A stretch of 5,721 nt of DNA, from contig JAFGSH010000197.1 of the NCBI GenBank assembly GCA_016934695.1, positions 1 to 5,721 of the forward strand, written 5' to 3'. This stretch comes from Deltaproteobacteria bacterium. Its GTDB lineage: Bacteria; Desulfobacterota; Syntrophia; Syntrophales; UBA2210. The notes under the pieces were generated by a model, which did not search any database, was not told the DNA's origin, and was given only the letters and a program-made list of their open reading frames with translations. Below, one piece after another: positions 1-5,721 of this stretch. Both the position numbers and the translations under genes were made by a program. How positions within the stretch are numbered: position 1 is the stretch's first letter; every line of letters begins with the position of its first letter.

Positions 1-1
1 G

Positions 2-970
2 ATATGCAGCATCCTGTTCAAGGCCACGCCGGACGAGGTCAAGTTCATCATGATCGATCCGAAGAGGCTCGAACTGTCGGGATACGAGGGGATACCGCAC
101 CTCCTCCATCCGGTGGTGGTTGATCCCAGGGAGGCATCGCAGGCGCTCAAGTGGACCGTTGATGAAATGGAACGCCGGTATGCCGTCATCGCCGGAGCGG
201 GCGTCAAGAGCATCGAGCGGTATAACCGGTTGATCGAAAAGCAGCGGGAAGCTCTTATAAAACAACTCTCAGGATCCGCCGCTCCTGTCTCCGGGGAAGA
301 GGGCGAAGCGGTCCCCGAGAAGCTCCCCTATATCATTGTCATTATCGATGAGCTGGCCGACCTGATGATGGTGGCGCAGAGAAATGTGGAGGCCTCCCTT
401 GCACGCCTCGCACAGATGGCCCGGGCCGCGGGGATACACCTCATCCTGGCCACCCAGCGCCCCTCCGTAGACGTCATCACCGGTATCATCAAGGCCAATT
501 TTCCCACGCGGATATCGTTTCAGGTATCGTCGCGGGTGGATTCGAGGACGATACTGGACGAACTGGGTGCCGAAAAGCTCCTCGGAGCGGGGGATATGCT
601 GTTCGTCCCACCGGGGACATCAAAACTGGTGCGTATCCACGGCGCCTTCGTTTCCGACGGGGAAATCTCGAAGATCGTGAGGTTTGTGAAGGGACAGCGG
701 ACGCCCCGGTACGACGAGTCGATATCCTCCTACACCCCGGATGCAAAGGAAGGAGAGGGGGCGGACGACGAGTTCGATGAAAAGTACGACGAGGCGGTCG
801 AGCTGGTTACCGACCTAGGACAGGCCTCCATATCCCTGGTTCAACGGTACCTGAAGATCGGGTACAACCGGGCTGCCCGTATCGTGGAGAAGATGGAGGC
901 GGAAGGCGTCGTGAGCCCCTCCGACGGCGCCAAACCGCGCAAGATACTGGCCGGAAAGCTCCCCCGCTGA
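2..970 (+). CDS. ftsK: DNA translocase FtsK/SpoIIIE, C-terminal part (5' end outside window)
   Basis: This is the C-terminal motor and DNA-reading part of FtsK/SpoIIIE, the septum-anchored hexameric ATPase that pumps chromosome DNA during division and activates XerCD recombination at dif. The frame is open from base 2, so the N-terminal membrane region, linker and Walker A motif lie upstream; the first residues ([15 protein letters not shown], then [10 protein letters not shown]) normally follow Walker A by about ten residues. Visible motifs are Walker [13 protein letters not shown] (about 332-367), the segment [20 protein letters not shown] (446-505), and [13 protein letters not shown] (about 569-607). 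After an acidic linker (about 710-784) comes the gamma winged-helix domain (about 785-949) with [19 protein letters not shown], which in FtsK reads polar sequences such as KOPS. The protein ends normally at a TGA. The stop lies one base before the rimO start, suggesting co-transcription. The family assignment is secure; SpoIIIE-like sporulation use cannot be judged from this part. Confidence 0.97.
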   Translation: MCSILFKATPDEVKFIMIDPKRLELSGYEGIPHLLHPVVVDPREASQALKWTVDEMERRYAVIAGAGVKSIERYNRLIEKQREALIKQLSGSAAPVSGEEGEAVPEKLPYIIVIIDELADLMMVAQRNVEASLARLAQMARAAGIHLILATQRPSVDVITGIIKANFPTRISFQVSSRVDSRTILDELGAEKLLGAGDMLFVPPGTSKLVRIHGAFVSDGEISKIVRFVKGQRTPRYDESISSYTPDAKEGEGADDEFDEKYDEAVELVTDLGQASISLVQRYLKIGYNRAARIVEKMEAEGVVSPSDGAKPRKILAGKLPR

Positions 971-971
971 C

Positions 972-2321
972 GTGAAGAACACCATCCATATCATCAGCCT
1001 GGGATGTCCCAAGAACCTGATCGATTCGGAAGTGATGGCCGCCGCCCTCGCCGAGGAAGGCTTTACGCTTGTCCTCTCCCCCGAAGACGCACAGGTCATT
1101 ATCATCAACACCTGTGCCTTTATCCTTCCGGCGCAGGAGGAATCGATCGACGAGATCTTCCGGATGGCGCAAATGAAGCGGGAGGGAAGCTGCCGGCGCC
1201 TGGTGGTGGCCGGCTGCCTCCCCCAACGGTATGGGAGCCTCCTCGAGGAAGAGATCCCCGAGGTCGATCTCTTCCTGGGAACGGGAGAGATCCCCCGCAT
1301 AGTCGCGCACATCGTCTCTCTCGACAACAAGGCAGGGCCGGGGCATCGATCCTTCATCGGAACCCCCAATTTTCTGATGGATTCCTCACACCGGCGTCTC
1401 CTGGCCACGCCCCCGCACACCGCCTACCTCAAGATCGCCGAGGGGTGTGACAACCACTGTTCCTACTGCGTGATCCCCACCGTCCGGGGAAGATTCAGGA
1501 GCAGGGAGATGCACGACATTCTCCGGGAGGCCGAACTGCTCGCCCGGGGGGGCGTGAAGGAGATCATCCTGACGGCCCAGGAGACTACCCGGTATGGGCA
1601 GGATCTCGGTGCGACGCCCCGTCTCCCAGATCTGCTCCGGGAGATGGCAAGGATCGAGAGGATCGAGTGGATCAGGCTCCTTTACACCCACCCGGCAAAT
1701 CTCGCTGCTGATCTCTTCCGGATGATCCGCGATCTCGAAAAGGTGTGCAACTATATCGACATCCCCGTGCAGCACATCGACGACGGAATCCTCGCCGCGA
1801 TGAACAGGAGGGGCGACAGCGGCCTGATACGGGAGGCGATAGCGCATGCCCGGGAGATCATCCCCGGCGTTACCTTGAGGACGTCGCTGATCGTGGGGTT
1901 TCCCGGCGAGACGGAGGAGGCGTTTGACCGGCTTCTTGCCTTCGTGAAGGAGACCCGATTTGATCATGTGGGGGTCTTCGAATACTCGAAAGAGGAGGGG
2001 ACCAGGGCCGCGGAGCTTCCCGGTCATATCCCGGCTGAGGTCAAGCGGCTCAGAAGGGGGATCATCATGGAGGAACAGGCGGAGATTTCCCGTCAGATCA
2101 ACCAGGCACTTGTTGGAAAGGCGGCGGCAGTGGTCCTGGAGGAACCATCCGACCTCCCGGGGCATGACTACATCGGGAGATCACAGCGACAAGCACCCGA
2201 GATAGACGGCATCACGTACGTGAAAGGGGCTAAGCGGAACATCGGGGATATCGTGATGTGCACGATCACCTCGGGGGATGAGTACGACCTGTTTGCCGAA
2301 ACGGAGGCGCCGGCATGCTGA
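972..2321 (+). CDS. rimO: Ribosomal protein S12 (aspartate) methylthiotransferase RimO
   Basis: RimO is a cytoplasmic radical-SAM enzyme that adds a methylthio group to the conserved aspartate (Asp88/89) of ribosomal protein S12, using two [4Fe-4S] clusters. The 449-residue product has the full family layout. The N-terminal methylthiotransferase domain has Cys12 (in SLGCPKN), Cys48 and Cys82 for the auxiliary cluster. The radical-SAM core begins at about residue 150 and carries CxxxCxxC at Cys159, Cys163 and Cys166. The RimO-like motif QETTRYGQDL is at 203-212, PVQHIDDGIL at 265-274, and a TRAM substrate-binding domain lies at about 380-445. SLGCPKN and the TTRYG motif favour RimO over the tRNA enzymes MiaB and MtaB. 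The start is a GTG one base after the ftsK stop; the next in-frame Met (residue 21) would lose Cys12, so GTG is needed. Only a weak, distant GGAAAG (953-958) precedes it, so translation is probably coupled to ftsK. Confidence 0.96.
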   Translation: MKNTIHIISLGCPKNLIDSEVMAAALAEEGFTLVLSPEDAQVIIINTCAFILPAQEESIDEIFRMAQMKREGSCRRLVVAGCLPQRYGSLLEEEIPEVDLFLGTGEIPRIVAHIVSLDNKAGPGHRSFIGTPNFLMDSSHRRLLATPPHTAYLKIAEGCDNHCSYCVIPTVRGRFRSREMHDILREAELLARGGVKEIILTAQETTRYGQDLGATPRLPDLLREMARIERIEWIRLLYTHPANLAADLFRMIRDLEKVCNYIDIPVQHIDDGILAAMNRRGDSGLIREAIAHAREIIPGVTLRTSLIVGFPGETEEAFDRLLAFVKETRFDHVGVFEYSKEEGTRAAELPGHIPAEVKRLRRGIIMEEQAEISRQINQALVGKAAAVVLEEPSDLPGHDYIGRSQRQAPEIDGITYVKGAKRNIGDIVMCTITSGDEYDLFAETEAPAC

Positions 2322-2329
2322 ACGGGAGA

Positions 2330-2367
2330 CACACATGATAATACGCTCAAGGGATATCAGCGGTGTG
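2330..2367 (+). promoter_or_regulatory. Possible RNA hairpin over the aspartate kinase ribosome binding site
   Basis: In the 56-base rimO-aspartate kinase spacer, CACAC (2330-2334) can pair with GTGTG (2363-2367), and just inside it TGATA (2336-2340) can pair with TATCA (2355-2359), leaving a 14-base loop. The right arm ends in the first base of the GAGG ribosome binding site (2367-2370) used by the kinase gene. The pairing is read directly from the sequence; control of translation is inference, and two 5-bp helices with an internal loop are only modestly stable. Confidence 0.3.
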
Positions 2368-2373
2368 AGGTAA
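2335..2373 (+). CDS. Possible 12-codon leader peptide upstream of aspartate kinase
   Basis: A short frame, ATG to TAA, encodes MIIRSRDISGVR. It has a GGGAG sequence (2324-2328) six bases before its ATG, and it ends four bases before the kinase start codon. Ribosomes translating it would unfold the hairpin at 2330-2367. It contains three Ile and three Arg codons but no run of Lys or Thr codons, so it does not look like a classical amino-acid attenuator leader. A 12-codon frame easily arises by chance, so this is a weak call. I recognise no family. Confidence 0.15.
   Translation: MIIRSRDISGVR
2367..2370 (+). promoter_or_regulatory. Ribosome binding site of aspartate kinase
   Basis: GAGG lies seven bases before the ATG at 2378. 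It decides between two nearby in-frame starts: the ATG at 2378 (MIVMKFGGTS) is well spaced, whereas the ATG at 2387 (MKFGGTS) would be 16 bases away. Confidence 0.6.
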
Positions 2374-2377
2374 AACC

Positions 2378-3748
2378 ATGATCGTCATGAAATTCGGCGG
2401 GACGTCGATAGAGGACATCGATTCGATCAGGAGGGTAGTGGAAATTATCCATTCCCGGCTCGACCTGCAGCCGGTGGTGGTTAATTCCGCCATGGGGAAG
2501 ACAACCCGCAACTTGTTGCATATGGCACGAATCGCGGCGGGTGGTATGGATCAGGAGGCTGCCGGAGAACTGGAGTCACTCCGCGCATACCACATCGCTC
2601 TGGCACGGGGACTCACCCCCGATTTTGAAGAGAGCGGTATCCAGCGGGACCTCGAACGATATTTCGAAGAACTCCGTGCGCTGCTGGAGGGCCTGTGCAC
2701 GCTCGGGGAACTGACACCCCGCAGCCAAGACAGGATCCTCTCCTACGGTGAGCTGGTGGCAACGACGATAGTCGCATCCGCCCTCCGCCAGCGGGGGATC
2801 GATGCCCGGTGGCTGGATGCACGGGATTTCATCATCACCGACGACCGCTTTACCGGGGCCAGGCCGGTGGACGACCTCACCAGCGGCGGCATTCGAAGGG
2901 AGGTGCTCCCTGTTGTATCATCCGGCCAGATTCCCGTCATCCAGGGATTTATCGGCTCCACGCGGAACGGAGCCACCACGACCCTGGGGTTCGAGGGCTC
3001 CGACCTGACCGCGTCACTGGTCGGGGCGGCACTCGATGTTGCGGACATCCAGATATGGAAGGATGTCGACGGGATCATGACGGCCGATCCGTCCATCTTT
3101 GCGGAGGCCCGCACCATCGAGGAGATCTCCTTCACGGAGGCGTCGGAACTGACCTTCTTCGGCGCGAAGGTCCTGCATCCCGACACCCTTGAGCCGGCGC
3201 GCCGCAAGGGGATCCCGGTTCACATCTATAATTCCCGGCAACCGGGGCGCGGGGGTACCGTGATAACGGCGCATGCAAAGAGCGAGAGGGCCGTTATCAC
3301 CTCTATTACATACAAGAGGCCGGTGTGCACCGTCGGCATCGTCCCGGATGTCTCTGCTGATCCGGCCGGTTTCTTGAGGGCGCTTTTTGAAATCCTCGAC
3401 AGGGAAAGAATTTCTCCTTCAATTATGACGACGTCCAAAGCGGGGATGGTCATGGCCTTCAGCGACTCCCAGATCGCGGAAGAATTGATCGATGAGCTGT
3501 CGCGTCTCGGCGCGGTGCATGTCTCCCGGGGCAAGGGCACCATCTCTCTGGTCGGCGAAAATATCCGGGGCGTCCCTGACTTTACCTCGCTGGTGCTGCA
3601 CAATCTGGGCGGGATCGCCATCGACATGATCGCCCACGGCGCGTCGTCGATCAGTTTCACCTTTGTGGTGAACGAGGCCGACATCCCTTCCGTCGTTGCC
3701 AGGCTGCACAAGACATTCTTCGATGCCCCCGATGCGCATATGGATTGA
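2378..3748 (+). CDS. lysC: Aspartate kinase, monofunctional, with C-terminal ACT domains
   Basis: Aspartate kinase phosphorylates L-aspartate with ATP to give 4-phospho-aspartate, the first step toward lysine, diaminopimelate, threonine and methionine. The 456-residue protein has the amino-acid kinase fold, with KFGGTS at 5-10, SAMGKTT at 37-43, SYGE at 122-125, GFIGSTRNGATTTLG at 190-204, GSDLTASLVGAAL at 207-219, KDVDGIMTADP at 228-238, and ELTFFGAKVLHPDTLEPA at 257-274. ACT regulatory domains follow from about residue 310 to the end, including ERISPSIMTTS and LVGENIRGVP. No homoserine dehydrogenase domain is present. The FGAKVLHP and NSRQPGRGGT motifs place it near the lysine-sensitive LysC/plant-like type, so feedback inhibition by lysine is likely but not shown. 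The motif usually written TLGRGGSD reads TLGFEGSD here. It may be read through from rimO, 56 bases upstream. The neighbouring genes do not belong to the aspartate pathway. Confidence 0.95.
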   Translation: MIVMKFGGTSIEDIDSIRRVVEIIHSRLDLQPVVVNSAMGKTTRNLLHMARIAAGGMDQEAAGELESLRAYHIALARGLTPDFEESGIQRDLERYFEELRALLEGLCTLGELTPRSQDRILSYGELVATTIVASALRQRGIDARWLDARDFIITDDRFTGARPVDDLTSGGIRREVLPVVSSGQIPVIQGFIGSTRNGATTTLGFEGSDLTASLVGAALDVADIQIWKDVDGIMTADPSIFAEARTIEEISFTEASELTFFGAKVLHPDTLEPARRKGIPVHIYNSRQPGRGGTVITAHAKSERAVITSITYKRPVCTVGIVPDVSADPAGFLRALFEILDRERISPSIMTTSKAGMVMAFSDSQIAEELIDELSRLGAVHVSRGKGTISLVGENIRGVPDFTSLVLHNLGGIAIDMIAHGASSISFTFVVNEADIPSVVARLHKTFFDAPDAHMD

Positions 3749-3785
3749 CAGGATCGCACCCTCTCGAATTGTCGATACCGCTTCC

Positions 3786-3825
3786 GTACCAAAGGCCTTG
3801 CCATCTTCCGTTTGGTGCTTATCTT
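3786..3825 (+). terminator. Weak candidate terminator hairpin after aspartate kinase
   Basis: GTACCAAA (3786-3793) and TTTGGTGC (3811-3818) form an 8-bp inverted repeat with one G-T pair and a 17-base loop, followed by the T-rich but interrupted TTATCTT. The stem is AT-rich and the loop long, so it is poor as an intrinsic terminator, but its place 37 bases after the kinase stop is right for one. An alternative pairing, ATCTTC (3803-3808) with GAAGAT (3832-3837), excludes it. The heptamer CTTCCGT also occurs twice here (3781-3787 and 3805-3811). Confidence 0.25.
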
Positions 3826-3856
3826 AAAGTAGAAGATCGGAATGGGGAAAATTGTG

Positions 3857-3885
3857 TTGACTTTTGATGAGAGAGATAGAATAGA
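3857..3885 (+). promoter_or_regulatory. Weak candidate sigma-70-type promoter for sufCB
   Basis: TTGACT (3857-3862) matches the -35 consensus at five of six bases. The best -10-like hexamer, TAGAAT (3877-3882), also matches at five of six but is only 14 bases away; at the preferred 17-base spacing the hexamer is AATAGA (3880-3885), a poor match. The stretch is AT-richer than the flanking genes and lies 36-64 bases before the sufC start, a sensible place for a promoter. I see no clear IscR/Rrf2-type operator. Confidence 0.25.
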
Positions 3886-3906
3886 GCACGATACATTTCC
3901 GAGGGC

Positions 3907-3912
3907 AAGGAG
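3907..3912 (+). promoter_or_regulatory. Ribosome binding site of sufC
   Basis: AAGGAG, a near-consensus Shine-Dalgarno sequence, ends eight bases before the ATG at 3921. It is the strongest ribosome binding site in the window and supports this start, and it fits the idea that sufC begins its own transcription unit after the 172-base gap. Confidence 0.75.
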
Positions 3913-3920
3913 ACGATAGG

Positions 3921-4754
3921 ATGCTGCTGATAGAAGACCTGCAGGTGAAATTGGGGAATAAAAAGATTCTCAAGCATGTGGATCTGGAGATTCTCCCCGG
4001 CGAGACCCACATCCTGTTCGGGCCGAACGGATCGGGGAAGACCTCGCTCTTAATGACGATCATGGGATATCCACAGTACAAGGTTACCGGCGGAAAAATC
4101 ATGTTCAAGGGAGAGGATATCACGCATATGACGATCGATGACCGGGCGCGGCTCGGGATCGGGATGTCCTATCAACGCCCCCCCAGCATACAGGGCCTGA
4201 AGACGCGGAAGGTGGTTGAGGCCTGTTCGCGCGATCATGTTGATGTTGATGCCCTTGCCGAGAGGGTGAATTTCACGGATTTTCTCGATCGCGACATCAA
4301 CGTGGGGTTCTCCGGGGGAGAGATCAAGCGCTCCGAACTCCTGCAGCTGATGGCCCAGGATGCCGATCTGGCCCTCTTCGACGAACCCGAATCCGGCGTC
4401 GACCTCGAGAACATCTCCCTCATAGGGAACACGATCAACGGCATGCTCCAGCGGAACCCCGATGAGCCGTGCAAGGCTGCAAGACTGTGCGAGACGGCAG
4501 GCTCCTGCAAGACGGCGAAACCGAGCGAACTGGAAAAATCGTCTACCCCTTTCAAGACGGTAAAACAGATGATCGAAAGTCGTTCGAAGATGGGGTTGAT
4601 CATCACCCATACGGGGTTCATCCTCGACTACGTGACGGCGGATAAGGGGCTGGTCCTCTACAACGGCGTGGTGGCGGGGAAGGGTCACCCGGCGGAGATA
4701 TTCAAGCAGATCCGGAAGGTGGGATACAGGGAGTGTGCACGATGCGCAGCTTAG
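3921..4754 (+). CDS. sufC: Fe-S cluster assembly ATPase SufC (SmsC-like)
   Basis: SufC is a cytoplasmic ABC-type ATPase without membrane domains; it binds SufB/SufD scaffold proteins and drives Fe-S cluster assembly. The 277-residue product shows Walker A GPNGSGKTS (34-42), Q-loop Gln85 in SYQRPPSIQGLKTR, signature FSGGEIKRSELLQL (130-143), Walker B LALFDEPESGVD (150-161) with catalytic Glu156, and H-loop His230 in ITHTG. QRPPSIQG and DEPESGVD separate it from transporter ATPases. It is some 25-30 residues longer than a typical SufC (about 250), the excess being a Cys/Lys/Thr-rich insertion at about 178-212 between D-loop and H-loop. The C terminus ends in a CxxC motif (Cys272, Cys275). The gene overlaps the following SufB-family gene by 13 bases, and the pair resembles the minimal SMS (SUF-like) systems of anaerobes. 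The family call is firm; the SMS subtype is an inference from the sequence and the neighbour. Confidence 0.94.
   Translation: MLLIEDLQVKLGNKKILKHVDLEILPGETHILFGPNGSGKTSLLMTIMGYPQYKVTGGKIMFKGEDITHMTIDDRARLGIGMSYQRPPSIQGLKTRKVVEACSRDHVDVDALAERVNFTDFLDRDINVGFSGGEIKRSELLQLMAQDADLALFDEPESGVDLENISLIGNTINGMLQRNPDEPCKAARLCETAGSCKTAKPSELEKSSTPFKTVKQMIESRSKMGLIITHTGFILDYVTADKGLVLYNGVVAGKGHPAEIFKQIRKVGYRECARCAA
4470..4523 (+). repeat. Three degenerate 18-nt tandem units inside sufC
   Basis: Three consecutive in-frame 18-base units (4470-4487, 4488-4505, 4506-4523) encode CKAARL, CETAGS and CKTAKP, placing cysteines at residues 184, 190 and 196. A related unit, TTCAAGACGGTAAAACAG (FKTVKQ), lies at 4551-4568. 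TGCAAGAC occurs at 4478-4485 and 4506-4513. The units have diverged, so this looks like an old in-frame duplication making up much of the family-atypical insertion. Confidence 0.55.
4728..4733 (+). promoter_or_regulatory. Ribosome binding site of sufB, inside the end of sufC
   Basis: AGGGAG ends eight bases before the ATG at 4742. It lies within the sufC coding sequence and fixes the start of the overlapping sufB gene, which begins 13 bases before the end of sufC; translational coupling of the pair is likely. Confidence 0.65.
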
Positions 4755-5721
4755 ACGACAGGGCCCGCAAGGCGAAAGGCAAGAAGGCGGCGATCGGGCC
4801 GGACATCGACCTGGATGCCTATTCTCTCGAATCTCCCGCGCACGCCGATGTGAGGGATTTGAAAGTACTGCCCCAAGCGGACAGGGAAAAGATGGCCCTT
4901 GCCGGCCTGGATATCAGCGAAGGAGAACGCGCCGGTACGTATATCCAGAAGGATGCCATCTCGATTCACTCCGGCTCGCAACAGGACGGCCTGGAGATCA
5001 TCCCCATCAAGAAGGCACTGAAAGAGTTGGACTGGATACAGGACTACTACTGGAAACTGGCGTCCGTGGATACGGACAAGTATACGGCGCGCGCCCGTCT
5101 CGATCTGCAGAACGGCTATGTGATCCGGGCGCTTCCGGGGAAGAAGATCACCCTCCCGGCGCAGGCCTGTCTCTACCTCGAGAAGGAGGGATTCAACCAG
5201 AATGTGCACAACATCATCATCGCCGAGGAAGATTCGGAACTGCACATCATCTCCGGCTGTGCGAGCGCCTCTCACGTGACGCGCGGTCTCCACGTGGGGA
5301 TCTCAGAATTCTATGTGAAGAAGAACGCCAAGTTGAGTTTTTCCATGATCCATCACTGGGCGGAGGACGTGGTGGTTCGTCCCCGGTCCGTGGGAATAGT
5401 CGAGAAAGGTGGCCTCTTTCTCAGCAATTACATCTGCATGAAACCAGTCAGGTCCGTCCAGTCGTATCCGACCATATACCTCGTGGGGAAGGGGGCCGTG
5501 GCCCGTTCCTACAGTCTCCTCGTCGGGAGCCCCGGTTCGGAACTGGACGTGGGCGGACGGATCTACCTCAAGGCAAAGGAGACGCGCGCGGAGATCGTCT
5601 CGCGGACCATCACCAACGGGGGGAATATCATTTCCCGCGGGGATATCATCGGTGAGGTAGAAGGGGTACGTGGCCACCTCGAGTGTCACGGCCTCATCCT
5701 CAACGGGGGGGTCATGCACGC
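4742..5721 (+). CDS. sufB: SufB-family Fe-S cluster scaffold (SmsB-like), 3' end outside window
   Basis: This frame stays open from the ATG at 4742 to the window edge, giving 326 residues without a stop. SufB/SufD-family proteins form a beta-helix scaffold that binds SufC and builds Fe-S clusters. Visible are an N-terminal helical part (1-115) with MALAGLDISEGERAGTYIQ (51-69) and DYYWKLASVDTDKYTA (101-116), then the beta-helix core with RALPGKKITLPAQACLYL (129-146), NVHNIIIAEEDSELHIISGC (154-173), GISEFYVKKNAKLSFSMIHHW (186-206, with conserved aromatic and His positions) and GHLECHGLILN (311-321). Cys315 sits where SufB scaffolds carry the sulfur-accepting cysteine, which favours SufB over SufD. 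The N-terminal part is shorter than in E. coli SufB (about 495 residues), fitting the short archaeal/anaerobe SmsB type. It overlaps sufC by 13 bases. A larger-looking reading frame at 4735-5655 is a shadow without family features. Whether a cysteine desulfurase follows cannot be seen. Confidence 0.92.
   Translation, partial: MRSLDDRARKAKGKKAAIGPDIDLDAYSLESPAHADVRDLKVLPQADREKMALAGLDISEGERAGTYIQKDAISIHSGSQQDGLEIIPIKKALKELDWIQDYYWKLASVDTDKYTARARLDLQNGYVIRALPGKKITLPAQACLYLEKEGFNQNVHNIIIAEEDSELHIISGCASASHVTRGLHVGISEFYVKKNAKLSFSMIHHWAEDVVVRPRSVGIVEKGGLFLSNYICMKPVRSVQSYPTIYLVGKGAVARSYSLLVGSPGSELDVGGRIYLKAKETRAEIVSRTITNGGNIISRGDIIGEVEGVRGHLECHGLILNGGVMH

Noticed and set aside
1386..2165. A 259-codon open frame on the minus strand opposite rimO
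   Set aside because: It lies wholly antisense to conserved RimO coding sequence and its product has no recognisable motif; long antisense frames are expected in GC-rich codons.
2322..2377. A lysine riboswitch or T-box before aspartate kinase
   Set aside because: The spacer is only 56 bases, far too short for a lysine riboswitch (about 170 bases or more) or a T-box, and no T-box motif is present.
3824..4123. Minus-strand frames of 63 and 99 codons reaching into the gap before sufC
   Set aside because: They mostly mirror the sufC start, and their products look unlike real proteins; no divergent regulator gene is supported.
4455..4568. A frameshift or small mobile-element insertion in sufC as the source of the extra residues
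   Set aside because: The frame is continuous, the flanking ABC motifs are intact, and there are no terminal inverted repeats or clear target duplications; internal tandem duplication explains it better.
4677..4684. GGGAAGGG, matching the E. coli KOPS consensus GGGNAGGG; a second copy at 5486-5493
   Set aside because: Both lie in coding sequence of a G-rich strand, and about one or two such matches are expected by chance in a window of this size; the KOPS sequence of this organism is unknown.
4050..4688. A 212-codon open frame on the minus strand opposite sufC
   Set aside because: It is antisense to the conserved ATPase motifs and has no family features of its own.
4735..5655. A 306-codon open frame starting with MHDAQLRRQ, overlapping the end of sufC
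   Set aside because: Its product is rich in Arg, Gly and Pro with no family features. The frame shifted by one base (from 4742) gives a clear SufB-family protein over the whole stretch, open to the window edge, so this is a shadow frame.

Overview
The window is a GC-rich bacterial chromosome segment with every recognisable gene on the + strand. It holds, in order: the C-terminal part of an FtsK/SpoIIIE DNA translocase (2-970, start outside the window), a complete rimO (972-2321), a complete monofunctional aspartate kinase (2378-3748), a complete SufC-type ATPase (3921-4754), and the first 326 codons of a SufB-family scaffold protein (4742-5721, running off the window). I see no tRNA, rRNA, insertion sequence, CRISPR array or phage gene.

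The most likely source is an anaerobic bacterium, probably of the Desulfobacterota (former Deltaproteobacteria, Syntrophus/Syntrophobacter-like). This is inferred from the short SufC-SufB pair, which resembles the minimal SMS/SUF-like Fe-S assembly systems of methanogens and anaerobic bacteria rather than the sufABCDSE operon of E. coli, together with the base composition and the ftsK-rimO arrangement. No marker in the window fixes the taxon.

Region 1 (2-3748) is a tightly packed housekeeping block. ftsK and rimO are one base apart. rimO and the aspartate kinase are 56 bases apart, and that spacer can fold into a hairpin overlapping the kinase ribosome binding site and also holds a possible 12-codon leader frame. 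Region 2 (3749-3920) is a 172-base, AT-richer gap with two mutually exclusive inverted repeats and a weak promoter-like sequence; it probably separates two transcription units. Region 3 (3921-5721) is the Fe-S assembly pair, with overlapping genes (13 bases) that should be co-translated.

Functionally, the SufC ATPase and SufB scaffold would assemble Fe-S clusters; RimO, encoded nearby, needs two [4Fe-4S] clusters, so the pair could serve it, though it would serve many other enzymes too. Aspartate kinase opens the aspartate pathway (lysine, threonine, methionine, diaminopimelate), and FtsK acts in chromosome segregation at division. These last two have no direct link to Fe-S assembly.

The most unusual local signal is an insertion of about 35 residues in the SufC protein between its D-loop and H-loop. 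It is built in part from a degenerate 18-nt tandem repeat that places a cysteine every six residues. I found no wholly new system; most of the window is well-known housekeeping families.
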